The position numbers and the translations under genes were made by a program. From assembly GCA_946056345.1 (NCBI GenBank), contig CAMGJH010000051.1, forward strand, positions 1-7,130: DNA of 7,130 nucleotides, in the 5' to 3' direction. Below, piece after piece: positions 1-7,130 of the stretch. Numbering within the stretch: position 1 is the first letter of the stretch; each line of letters begins with the position of its first letter. Source of the stretch: an uncultured Lentisphaeraceae bacterium (GTDB lineage Bacteria; Verrucomicrobiota; Kiritimatiellia; RFP12; DVOR01). The notes beneath the pieces are model-generated. The model ran no database searches. It had not been told where the DNA came from and saw only the letters and a program-made list of their open reading frames with translations.

Positions 1-52
1 CATCTGACTACGGATCAGAAGGTTGGAGGTTCAAATCCTCCAAGGCGCGCCA
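1..52 (+). tRNA. tRNA-Arg (anticodon ACG), 5' end outside the window
   Basis: This is the 3' two-thirds of a tRNA cut by the window start. The anticodon stem TCTGA/TCAGA (3-7 and 15-19) closes a 7-nt loop with anticodon ACG at 10-12, read as ICG after deamination, so it decodes CGN arginine codons. A 5-nt variable region follows, then a perfect T arm (GGAGG at 25-29, TTCAAAT loop, CCTCC at 37-41). The 3' acceptor strand is 42-48, the discriminator is G49 and CCA is encoded at 50-52. The acceptor 5' strand and D arm are not visible, so the identity rests on the anticodon. It lies 10 nt before the initiator tRNA and is probably co-transcribed with it. Confidence 0.92.
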
Positions 53-62
53 TTCCGAGTAT

Positions 63-139
<77 letters not shown>

Positions 140-144
140 ATTTA

Positions 145-173
145 CCCACCGAAGGCAACTTCGGTGGGTTTTT
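145..173 (+). terminator. Rho-independent terminator of the tRNA unit
   Basis: A perfect 10-bp stem (CCCACCGAAG at 145-154 with CTTCGGTGGG at 159-168) is closed by the stable GNRA tetraloop GCAA (155-158) and followed by five T (169-173) with more T-rich sequence after. It lies 5 nt after the tRNA CCA. Read on the minus strand the same stem is followed only by TAAATT, so it may stop atp operon transcripts weakly. The strong direction is plus. Confidence 0.9.
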
Positions 174-226
174 CGTCTTTGGGAGAGGGGAAGGAGGGCG
201 GGGGAACCCGCCTGCGCGGGGCATGG

Positions 227-499
227 TTAGCGGCCGAGGGCGAGGCGAGCGAGGGGGGTGAGGAGTTTGACGCTGCGGGGTTCGACGACGAGGAGGGCGC
301 GGGAGATGCGCAGGGTAATCCATTCACCGCCTTGGCGGATGCGCATCAGGCCGGGGGGGCAGGCGGCGACCATCGGTTCGTGGTTGGCCATCACGCCGAG
401 GCGGCCGATCTCGGTGGTCACTTCGACGAGGGTGATGTCCTCGCCCTCGACGAAGATGCCCGAGGGGGTCTCGATTCTGAAGTAGAAGGGTGTTTCCAT
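227..499 (-). CDS. atpC: F1Fo ATP synthase epsilon subunit, short form (beta-sandwich domain only)
   Basis: A 90-residue epsilon subunit, last gene of the operon. Epsilon sits at the foot of the gamma shaft and links it to the c-ring. The whole protein corresponds to the N-terminal beta-sandwich. It opens with an FYFRIETPSGIFVEGE-like strand, then has the conserved GRLGVMANHEPMVA segment (about residues 32-45) and GLMRIRQ (50-56). It ends near residue 90, where the usual 130-140-residue proteins continue into a two-helix hairpin. That C-terminal hairpin is what blocks ATP hydrolysis in E. coli and Bacillus PS3, so this form cannot inhibit by that route. Short epsilons of this kind are known in Chlorobi and Bacteroidota. 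The gap after atpD is 23 nt and pyrimidine-rich, with no visible Shine-Dalgarno. No other in-frame ATG fits the N-terminal strand, so this start is preferred. Confidence 0.9.
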   Translation of the reverse strand: METPFYFRIETPSGIFVEGEDITLVEVTTEIGRLGVMANHEPMVAACPPGLMRIRQGGEWITLRISRALLVVEPRSVKLLTPLARLALGR

Positions 500-522
500 A
501 GCGCGCGAGGCGAGGGGGAGGG

Positions 523-2893
<2,371 letters not shown>

Positions 2894-2910
2894 AGCGGCG
2901 ACTCCGGCGA

Positions 2911-4440
2911 CTACTTGCGCACCTTCTGGAAGGGCGAGAGGGCGTCGTGCATCAGCCCTTCAAGCATCGCCTTGAGCTCGTCGTCGAGGACCGGGCTCTT
3001 GGCGAAGCGCGAGGCGTAGGCCTGACCTGCGGCGGAGTTCTCGATGGCGAGGTTGAGGGCCTTGATGGCCTCGGGGATGCGGTGGATGGCGATGTTGACG
3101 AGCCACTTGTTGGTGCCGGCATAGAGGACGGCCACCTGGTTGGCCACGGGCATCGGCGAGCCGGGCATCTGGCGGATGGAGTGCATCAGCGCGCGGCCAG
3201 TGGCCAGTTGCTCGAGGGTTCCGGCATCGAGGTCGGAGGCGAAGGAGGTGAAGGCCTCGAGTTCGCGGTATTGGGCCAGGAGCACGCGCAGGGGGCCGGC
3301 CACCTTCTTCATCGCCTTGAGCTGCGCATCGCCACCGACGCGCGAGACGGAGATGCCCGGGTTGATGGCCGGACGCTGGCCTTCGTGGAAGAGGCCGGCC
3401 TCCAGGAAAATCTGCCCATCGGTGATGGAGATGACATTGGTGGGAATGTAGGCGGAGATATCGTTGGCCTGCGTCTCGACGATGGGTAGGGCGGTGAGCG
3501 ACCCGCCGCCCTTCGCGTCGGAGAGCTGGGCCGCGCGCTCCAGGAGGCGGCTGTGGAGGTAGAAGACATCGCCGGGGAAGGCTTCACGGCCCGGCGGGCG
3601 GCGCAAGAGCAGCGACATCTGGCGGTAGGCCTGGGCGTGCTTGGTGAGGTCGTCATAGATCACCAGGGCGTGCTCGCCGCGGTTCATCCAGAACTCGGCC
3701 ATTGCGCAGCCGGCGTAAGGGGCCAGGTATTGCAAAGGGGCGGGGTCGGAGGCGCCAGCCAGGACGATGGTGGTATAGGCCATTGCGCCGGCATCTTCCA
3801 GCTGCTTGTGCAGGGCGGCGACGGTGGAGAGTTTCTGCCCCACGGCCACATAGAAGCAGTGCACGCCGCTCCCCTTCTGGTTGAGGATGGCATCGACGGC
3901 GATGGTGGTCTTGCCGGTCTTACGGTCGCCAATAATCAGTTCGCGCTGGCCGCGGCCAATAGGCGTGAGCGCGTCGATGGCCACCAGCCCCGTCTGCATC
4001 GGCGTGTTGACATTCTTGCGCTCGATGATGGAGGCAGCGGGGGCCTCGACAGGCATCTGCGCCTCGGCAGCGATCGGGCCCTTGCCATCGAGCGGCCGGC
4101 CGAGGGCATCGACCACGCGCCCGGTAAGCCCCGGCCCGGCGGGCACGGAGACGACGCGCCCGGTGCGGTGGAAGCGGTCGCCCTCGCGCACATTCACATC
4201 GCTATCGAGCACGGCCACGCCCACCACGTCCTCTTCCAGGTTGAGGGCCAGCCCGGCCACGCCACTCTCGGTCTCCACGAGCTCGTTGTACATCACATTC
4301 GTCAGCCCATCAACGCGGGCAATGCCATCGCCCACGCTAAGCACGGTCCCGAACTCGGTGATGTCAATCGCCTGATCCTCCGCGGCCATCCGTTCGCGCA
4401 GCAGCGCGGAGAGTTCATCGGGTTTCAACTGCGTTTTCAT
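2911..4440 (-). CDS. atpA: F1Fo ATP synthase alpha subunit
   Basis: A 509-residue non-catalytic nucleotide-binding subunit of F1, normal length. The N-terminal helix (about 5-25) normally binds delta. The beta-barrel follows ([20 protein letters not shown], 27-46). The P-loop is GDRKTGKT at 171-178, Walker [12 protein letters not shown] at 259-269, and the signature [14 protein letters not shown] at 357-370. R367 there is the equivalent of the arginine finger (E. coli alphaR376) that reaches into the neighbouring beta site. The C-terminal helical domain runs from about 380. The P-loop has Lys at position 174, where E. coli and chloroplast alpha have Gln (GDRQTGKT). AAGGA lies 4 nt before the ATG, and the gap after the atpH stop is 12 nt. 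Confidence 0.99.
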   Translation of the reverse strand: MKTQLKPDELSALLRERMAAEDQAIDITEFGTVLSVGDGIARVDGLTNVMYNELVETESGVAGLALNLEEDVVGVAVLDSDVNVREGDRFHRTGRVVSVPAGPGLTGRVVDALGRPLDGKGPIAAEAQMPVEAPAASIIERKNVNTPMQTGLVAIDALTPIGRGQRELIIGDRKTGKTTIAVDAILNQKGSGVHCFYVAVGQKLSTVAALHKQLEDAGAMAYTTIVLAGASDPAPLQYLAPYAGCAMAEFWMNRGEHALVIYDDLTKHAQAYRQMSLLLRRPPGREAFPGDVFYLHSRLLERAAQLSDAKGGGSLTALPIVETQANDISAYIPTNVISITDGQIFLEAGLFHEGQRPAINPGISVSRVGGDAQLKAMKKVAGPLRVLLAQYRELEAFTSFASDLDAGTLEQLATGRALMHSIRQMPGSPMPVANQVAVLYAGTNKWLVNIAIHRIPEAIKALNLAIENSAAGQAYASRFAKSPVLDDELKAMLEGLMHDALSPFQKVRK

Positions 4441-4452
4441 AACGTCCTTGCA

Positions 4453-4995
4453 TTAGCGCCCGAAGGCGCGGGAGAGCCGGCGCAGGCGGCCGGAGAGCGT
4501 TCCATCAAACTGCGTATGCCCGGCGCGAATCAGCACCCCGGCGCCCAACTCCGGGCGGACCTCGGTGGTAATGCGCGTCTGCTCGCCATAGGCGGCCTTG
4601 GCCTTGGCGGTGAGCGTGGAGAGGGTCTGCGCGGAGGGCTCGGCGGCAAAGCAGAGCGTAACGTCGCGCCGGCCCTCGGCCACATCGGCCAAGCGCCGGA
4701 AGCAGCGCACCACCTGCGGCACCACGGCCATCAGCCCGTGCTCGGAGAGCGCCTCGAGCAGCACCCGCACCGGCGGGCAGACGCTCTGCCCCCACAGCGC
4801 GGCCACCACCTCGCGATGCTTCGCGCGCGGCATACTGTGAAAGCGCTTGGCCCAGTCGCGAAAGACCTCGCTGCCCACCCACTGCGCGCTCAGCGCCTCC
4901 ATATCCTCGCGCACACGCGCCATGCAGCCCAGGTTTTGGGCGGCCTGGACGAGCGCACGGGCGTAAGGGCGGGCGGCTTCCTCTTCGTTGTACAT
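4453..4995 (-). CDS. atpH: F1Fo ATP synthase delta subunit
   Basis: A 180-residue delta subunit (OSCP homologue) that caps the alpha3beta3 crown and ties it to the b dimer. The helical N-terminal domain covers about residues 1-105 and starts with the conserved ARPYARAL segment (8-15). The C-terminal domain ends with LGAGVLIRAGHTQFDGTLSGRL, the usual G-hydrophobic-DGS-RL pattern. An in-frame ATG 12 codons upstream (5031) would overlap atpF and add a basic, Cys-rich tail not seen in the family. The start at 4995 is chosen because it gives the normal length, and AGGA (5004-5007) lies 8 nt before it, overlapping the atpF stop. Identity rests on position, length and the two end motifs, since delta diverges quickly. 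Confidence 0.95.
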   Translation of the reverse strand: MYNEEEAARPYARALVQAAQNLGCMARVREDMEALSAQWVGSEVFRDWAKRFHSMPRAKHREVVAALWGQSVCPPVRVLLEALSEHGLMAVVPQVVRCFRRLADVAEGRRDVTLCFAAEPSAQTLSTLTAKAKAAYGEQTRITTEVRPELGAGVLIRAGHTQFDGTLSGRLRRLSRAFGR

Positions 4996-5003
4996 CGCTC
5001 GAA

Positions 5004-5008
5004 TCCTA
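5004..5008 (-). promoter_or_regulatory. atpF stop codon overlapping the atpH Shine-Dalgarno (TAGGA)
   Basis: On the minus strand the atpF stop TAG runs straight into GGA, so AGGA serves as the atpH ribosome site 8 nt before ATG 4995. A ribosome ending atpF covers this site, which suggests coupled translation of b and delta. It also decides the atpH start against the upstream ATG at 5031. Confidence 0.75.
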
Positions 5009-5605
5009 GCGCAACTGCACCTGCGCGGCAATCTGGTCCTGATAGGCCTGGCGCTGCGCGTCGGTCAACATCCCCGGGAGCAACCGCTCGAGGGCGCTGG
5101 CAATCTCGCCGCCGGCCTGCTCGGAGAGCGAGCGCAAGGTCGCCTCGCGCTCGGCCGCCAAGGTCGCCTCGGCCACGCGCCGGCGTTCGGCAATCGCCTC
5201 GCGCGCGGCATTTTCCAGCTCGGCCACATGCGCCCGGGCGGCCTGCGCCTGGGCATCGGCGCTCGCGCGCGCCTCGCGCTCGGCCTTGGCAATGGTCTCG
5301 GCCGCCTTGGCATCGGCATGGGCCGCGGCCACGCGCGCCTTCTCGGCATCCTCGAGCGAGGCCTTGATCTCCGCCTCGCGCGTCTCGAGAAAGGCCAGCA
5401 GCGGCTTCCAGAGCACCTTGGTCAGCACCACGGCCGCCACGGCAAAGGCCACCCACGTCAGCAGCACCATCTGCCCATCGAAGCCGCGCAAGGAGACATC
5501 GCCCGGGGTCACCGGCTCCTCGACCGTCGCCTGCCCTTCGCGGACAGGCGCCTCGGTGACGAGCACGGGCTCGGGGGCTCCGGCCATCGCCTCTGCGTTA
5601 TCCAT
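5006..5605 (-). CDS. atpF: F1Fo ATP synthase b subunit (peripheral stalk) with N-terminal extension
   Basis: A 199-residue b subunit. A single membrane helix at about 46-66 (MVLLTWVAFAVAAVVLTKVLW) is followed by KPLLAFLETREAEI (67-80), which matches the family. A long Ala/Glu/Arg-rich coiled coil runs from about 80 to 170 and would dimerise along the stalk to reach delta. The C-terminus (about 165-199) is the delta-binding part. Odd: some 45 residues, rich in Ala, Pro, Glu and Val, precede the helix, whereas typical b proteins have about 5-10. An AAAGGG site 10 nt before ATG 5605 overlaps the atpE stop TAA and supports the long form. ATG codon 7 also has a nearby GAGG, and ATG codon 46 would give an ordinary b protein, so the exact start is less certain than the identity. 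Confidence 0.95.
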   Translation of the reverse strand: MDNAEAMAGAPEPVLVTEAPVREGQATVEEPVTPGDVSLRGFDGQMVLLTWVAFAVAAVVLTKVLWKPLLAFLETREAEIKASLEDAEKARVAAAHADAKAAETIAKAEREARASADAQAQAARAHVAELENAAREAIAERRRVAEATLAAEREATLRSLSEQAGGEIASALERLLPGMLTDAQRQAYQDQIAAQVQLR

Positions 5606-5617
5606 GGGCTGCGCCCT

Positions 5618-5809
5618 TTACTTCAGCAGGCAGACCACCACGGCGAAGAGGGCCACACCCTCGATGAGCGCGCCGGCGATAATCATCGCCGTCTGCAGCT
5701 TGCCGGCCACTTCCGGCTGGCGGGCCATTCCGTTCAGCGCCGCCGAGGCCAAGATGCTAATCCCCGCCGCCGCACCAATCACCGCAATACTCGCTCCAAT
5801 CGGACCCAT
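5618..5809 (-). CDS. atpE: F1Fo ATP synthase c subunit (proteolipid ring)
   Basis: A 63-residue hairpin of two membrane helices (about 4-26 and 38-62) joined by the conserved polar loop ARQPE (29-33), which contacts gamma and epsilon. The ion-carrying carboxylate is E50 in ALIEGVALF. The residues after it are G-V rather than the S/T of sodium-type rings (such as EST in Ilyobacter or Propionigenium), which predicts proton coupling. Helix 1 keeps part of the Gly pattern (G12, G16) with Ala in the other positions. At 63 residues it is shorter than the usual 70-90, with almost no tail at either end. The start is firm: AAGGAG (5816-5821) lies 6 nt before the ATG, the best ribosome site of the operon, as expected for a subunit needed in 8-17 copies. 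Confidence 0.97.
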   Translation of the reverse strand: MGPIGASIAVIGAAAGISILASAALNGMARQPEVAGKLQTAMIIAGALIEGVALFAVVVCLLK

Positions 5810-5815
5810 GTCTGA

Positions 5816-5821
5816 CTCCTT
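5816..5821 (-). promoter_or_regulatory. Strong Shine-Dalgarno of atpE (AAGGAG)
   Basis: AAGGAG sits 6 nt before ATG 5809, in the 21-nt gap after atpB. It is the strongest ribosome site in the operon and fits the high c stoichiometry. It also argues that the short 63-residue c subunit is not a truncated call. Confidence 0.85.
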
Positions 5822-5830
5822 ACTTTTCCG

Positions 5831-6622
5831 TTAGTGTTGGGGATGAACCATCATCCCGATAAAGATGGCCGAAAGCACCGTAAACACATACGCCTGCAAA
5901 CAGGCCACAAAGACCTCAAAGAGATAGATGCAAATCGCCACCGCCAGCGAAGGCAGCGCCGCCGCCCCCAGAATCGCCGTGAGCGAAATCATCGCGTAGA
6001 GCACCACGTGCCCGCCGAGCATATTGGCAAAGAGGCGCATCGTCAACGCAAAGGTGCGCGCCAGAAGCGAGACCACCTCCATCAAGAACATCATCGGCTT
6101 CATCGGCCCCGGGAGCCCTCCCGGCAAGAGCGCGTGCACGAGCGCCCGACCGCCCCCCTGCCGCAAGGTTGCAAAGATCGCCATCCCTAGGAAGATGGTC
6201 GCCAACCCCGCCGTCACGCTCACATTGCCTGTGGCCGTGGTAAAGAGCGGGATGAGCCCCAGCAGATTTGCCAACAGAATAAAGAGGAAGATGGAGCAGA
6301 AGAAGGGCACATACCGCCGCCCATACGCCGCCCCGCCGAAGTTGGGGTAGACCATCTCATCGCGGATGAACATCACATACCGCTCCAGCAGCAGCCCAAT
6401 GCCCGAGGGCACCCGCCCCAAATGCCGCCGACCCCAAAAGGCCAACGCGCACAGCAGCACCGTCACCAACGCCAGCATCGTGGCATCGAAGTGGAAAATC
6501 GCCAGCACATCGTGCCCCAATGCCGACAACCAATTCCGGTGCGTCAACGCATCCAACGAACCCCAGTGATGCAACACGTGGTGGTTCACATACTCTAGAA
6601 ACGCCTCAAGCTTCTCTTCCAT
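5831..6622 (-). CDS. atpB: F1Fo ATP synthase a subunit (proton channel stator)
   Basis: A 263-residue polytopic membrane protein, the static half of the proton channel beside the c-ring. Hydrophobic segments lie at about 48-63, 105-127, 134-152, 176-192, 205-221 and 224-258. The essential arginine is R196 in ALTMRLFANMLGGHVV (E. coli aR210). H205 stands where E. coli has E219, a common bacterial swap, and Q243 in LQAYVFTVLSAIF matches E. coli Q252. The N-terminus EYVNHHVLHHW is His-rich and resembles the SEYIxHH start of many proteobacterial a subunits. It is the first gene of the operon. AAGGG lies 10 nt before the ATG, rather distant, with a small GGCT/AGCC hairpin between them. The 21-nt gap to atpE suggests direct co-translation. 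Confidence 0.98.
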   Translation of the reverse strand: MEEKLEAFLEYVNHHVLHHWGSLDALTHRNWLSALGHDVLAIFHFDATMLALVTVLLCALAFWGRRHLGRVPSGIGLLLERYVMFIRDEMVYPNFGGAAYGRRYVPFFCSIFLFILLANLLGLIPLFTTATGNVSVTAGLATIFLGMAIFATLRQGGGRALVHALLPGGLPGPMKPMMFLMEVVSLLARTFALTMRLFANMLGGHVVLYAMISLTAILGAAALPSLAVAICIYLFEVFVACLQAYVFTVLSAIFIGMMVHPQH

Positions 6623-6654
6623 CGGCTAGGAGCCCTTACTCAAAAAACACCCCC

Positions 6655-6683
6655 AGTATACTCCCTCGCGCGCCTGCGGTCAA
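6655..6683 (-). promoter_or_regulatory. Sigma70-type promoter of the atp operon
   Basis: On the minus strand TTGACC (6683-6678) and TATACT (6660-6655) are separated by exactly 17 nt. Each hexamer matches consensus at five of six bases. The start should be near 6648 (G), giving a leader of about 26 nt before the atpB ATG. The segment between -10 and +1 is GGGGGT, a G-rich discriminator, and transcription would begin GTTTTTTG. It stands out in a GC-rich region and is correctly oriented, so it is probably the main operon promoter. Confidence 0.85.
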
Positions 6684-6760
6684 GCCGCAATGCCGTAAAA
6701 GGCACCCGGGGCTCCGTCCCGCACCCCGGATGTGGGGACCACTCGCCCCCCCCCACCCCG

Positions 6761-6777
6761 GGAGCGTGGGACGCTCC
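6761..6777. other. Short perfect hairpin
   Basis: GGAGCGT (6761-6767) pairs perfectly with ACGCTCC (6771-6777) around a GGG loop. There is no T run on either side, so it is not an intrinsic terminator. Its role is unknown. Confidence 0.6.
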
Positions 6778-6785
6778 ACCCCGCC

Positions 6786-6808
6786 GCGAGCGCCCTTCGG
6801 GCACTCGC
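6786..6808 (+). terminator. Hairpin with weak T tail, possible plus-strand terminator
   Basis: GCGAG and GCCC (6786-6790, 6792-6795) pair with GGGC and CTCGC (6799-6802, 6804-6808) with one C-A mismatch and a TTC loop, followed by TTTATG. The T tail is poor and no plus-strand gene lies just upstream in view, so this may only be a stable hairpin or part of a dispersed repeat. Confidence 0.25.
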
Positions 6809-6821
6809 TTTATGCAAGATA

Positions 6822-6842
6822 GCGCGCACGCGCGCACGCGCG
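6822..6842. other. 21-bp alternating purine-pyrimidine tract (potential Z-DNA)
   Basis: A run of strictly alternating G/A and C bases, mostly GC with two AC steps, built from CGCGCA repeats. Such tracts readily adopt left-handed DNA under negative supercoiling. The tract lies about 140 bp upstream of the atp promoter -35. Confidence 0.6.
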
Positions 6843-6854
6843 AGAGGCCGCAGA

Positions 6855-6870
6855 CCGCCGGGGACGGCGG
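6855..6870. other. Short perfect hairpin with GNRA-type loop
   Basis: CCGCCG (6855-6860) pairs with CGGCGG (6865-6870) around GGGA. No T tract follows on either strand. It is GC-rich and could be chance in this composition. Confidence 0.4.
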
Positions 6871-6943
6871 CCGTCAGAACGGGCTACCCGCAGGGAAGCG
6901 TTGTGCCGTGGCCTACCCCGCAGGTCACCCGGGGCGAGCGGAA

Positions 6944-7130
6944 TTATTATCCCTTAGGGTTACCGGAATTATCCCTAAGGGTTAATTGAATTATCCCTAA
7001 GGCTTAATTGAATTATCCCTGAGGGTTAATTATCGCCCCCGGCCGGCAAAACCATTAACCCCCGGGCTTAATGGAATTATCCCCCGGGGCTTAATTCAAT
7101 TATCCCCGTGGGGTTAATTATCGAACCCGG
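6944..7130. repeat. Phased array of about 22-bp imperfect palindromes, continuing past the window
   Basis: Seven palindromes are centred at about 6955, 6977, 6999, 7021, 7063, 7085 and 7108, at 22-23 bp steps, with one slot (about 7042) held by a degenerate GC-only unit. The typical unit is AATTA, T, CCCT, centre, AGGG, T, TAATT. The core changes along the array from CCCTNAGGG to CCCNGGG, CCCCGGGG and CCCCGTGGGG. In the unit at 7052-7074 the outer arms change to CCATTAA/TTAATGG, with symmetry kept. The junction TTAATTATCG-two bases-CCCGG occurs at 7026-7042 and again at 7114-7130, so the block pattern seems to start over at the window edge. The AT-rich arms contrast with the GC-rich surroundings. 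A protein-binding array, iterons of an origin, or a satellite repeat are all possible. Confidence 0.85.

Larger units (their letters stand above)
6684..6943. other. Gene-free GC-rich stretch upstream of the atp promoter
   Basis: I see no convincing gene here. The open frames on either strand are short and Arg/Pro-rich, with no recognisable motif or ribosome site. It contains a C9 run at 6746-6754 preceded by GC-rich sequence, three hairpins (6761-6777, 6786-6808, 6855-6870), an alternating purine-pyrimidine tract at 6822-6842, and a loose direct repeat of CTACC(C)CGCAGG near 6885 and 6913. No atpI or atpZ, often found ahead of atpB, is present. Confidence 0.6.

Noticed and set aside
207..220. 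CCCGC-CTGC-GCGGG hairpin just after atpC as operon terminator
   Set aside because: The stem is only 5 bp and the minus-strand sequence after it is C-rich with no T run.
4996..5031. Upstream ATG extension of atpH
   Set aside because: It would overlap the atpF end and add a tail absent from the family. The start at 4995 has a proper ribosome site and gives normal length.
3553..5367. 604-codon open frame on the plus strand opposite atpA, atpH and atpF
   Set aside because: Shadow of three well supported genes. Composition is His/Arg/Gly/Pro-rich without motifs.
6640..6837. 65-codon minus-strand frame and 85-100-codon plus-strand frames near the right end
   Set aside because: They are Arg/Pro/Gly-rich, have no motif or ribosome site, and span hairpins and the promoter. 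Not a credible atpI or atpZ either, as no paired membrane helices are encoded.
6951..7003. Telomere-like TTAGGG/CCCTAA repeats
   Set aside because: The hexamers occur only as halves of the 22-bp palindromes and not in tandem, so the likeness is coincidental.
6944..7130. CRISPR array
   Set aside because: Units are nearly back to back, without unique spacers of 25-40 bp, and the repeats are themselves divergent.

Overview
The window is GC-rich bacterial chromosome, dominated by a complete eight-gene F1Fo ATP synthase operon on the minus strand. The order in transcription is atpB-atpE-atpF-atpH-atpA-atpG-atpD-atpC (a, c, b, delta, alpha, gamma, beta, epsilon), the classical bacterial arrangement. 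All reading frames look intact. I cannot place the phylum from sequence alone. The very short epsilon (90 aa) and short c subunit (63 aa) recall Chlorobi/Bacteroidota-type enzymes, but the GC content and other subunits do not settle it.

Left edge (1-226): the 3' part of a tRNA-Arg(ACG) and a complete initiator tRNA-Met lie on the plus strand 10 nt apart. A strong GNRA-loop intrinsic terminator (145-173) follows. This tRNA unit converges on the end of the atp operon.

Centre (227-6622): Fo genes (atpB, atpE, atpF) come first, then the stalk and catalytic genes. Intergenic gaps are only 10-31 nt, and several stop codons touch or overlap the next Shine-Dalgarno, which fits one polycistronic mRNA with coupled translation. 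The c-ring and a subunit form the ion channel. Subunits b and delta form the peripheral stalk, alpha and beta the catalytic hexamer, and gamma and epsilon the rotor shaft. The ion-site residues point to proton coupling.

Right edge (6623-7130): a near-consensus sigma70-type promoter (TTGACC, 17-bp spacer, TATACT) reads into atpB with a leader of about 26 nt. Behind it are about 450 bp with no convincing gene and no atpI or atpZ. This stretch holds a C9 run, three hairpins, a 21-bp alternating purine-pyrimidine tract and, from about 6944 to the window end, a phased array of 22-bp imperfect palindromes. The palindromes have diverged in sequence but kept their symmetry. This array is the most unusual thing in the window and seems to continue past the right edge.
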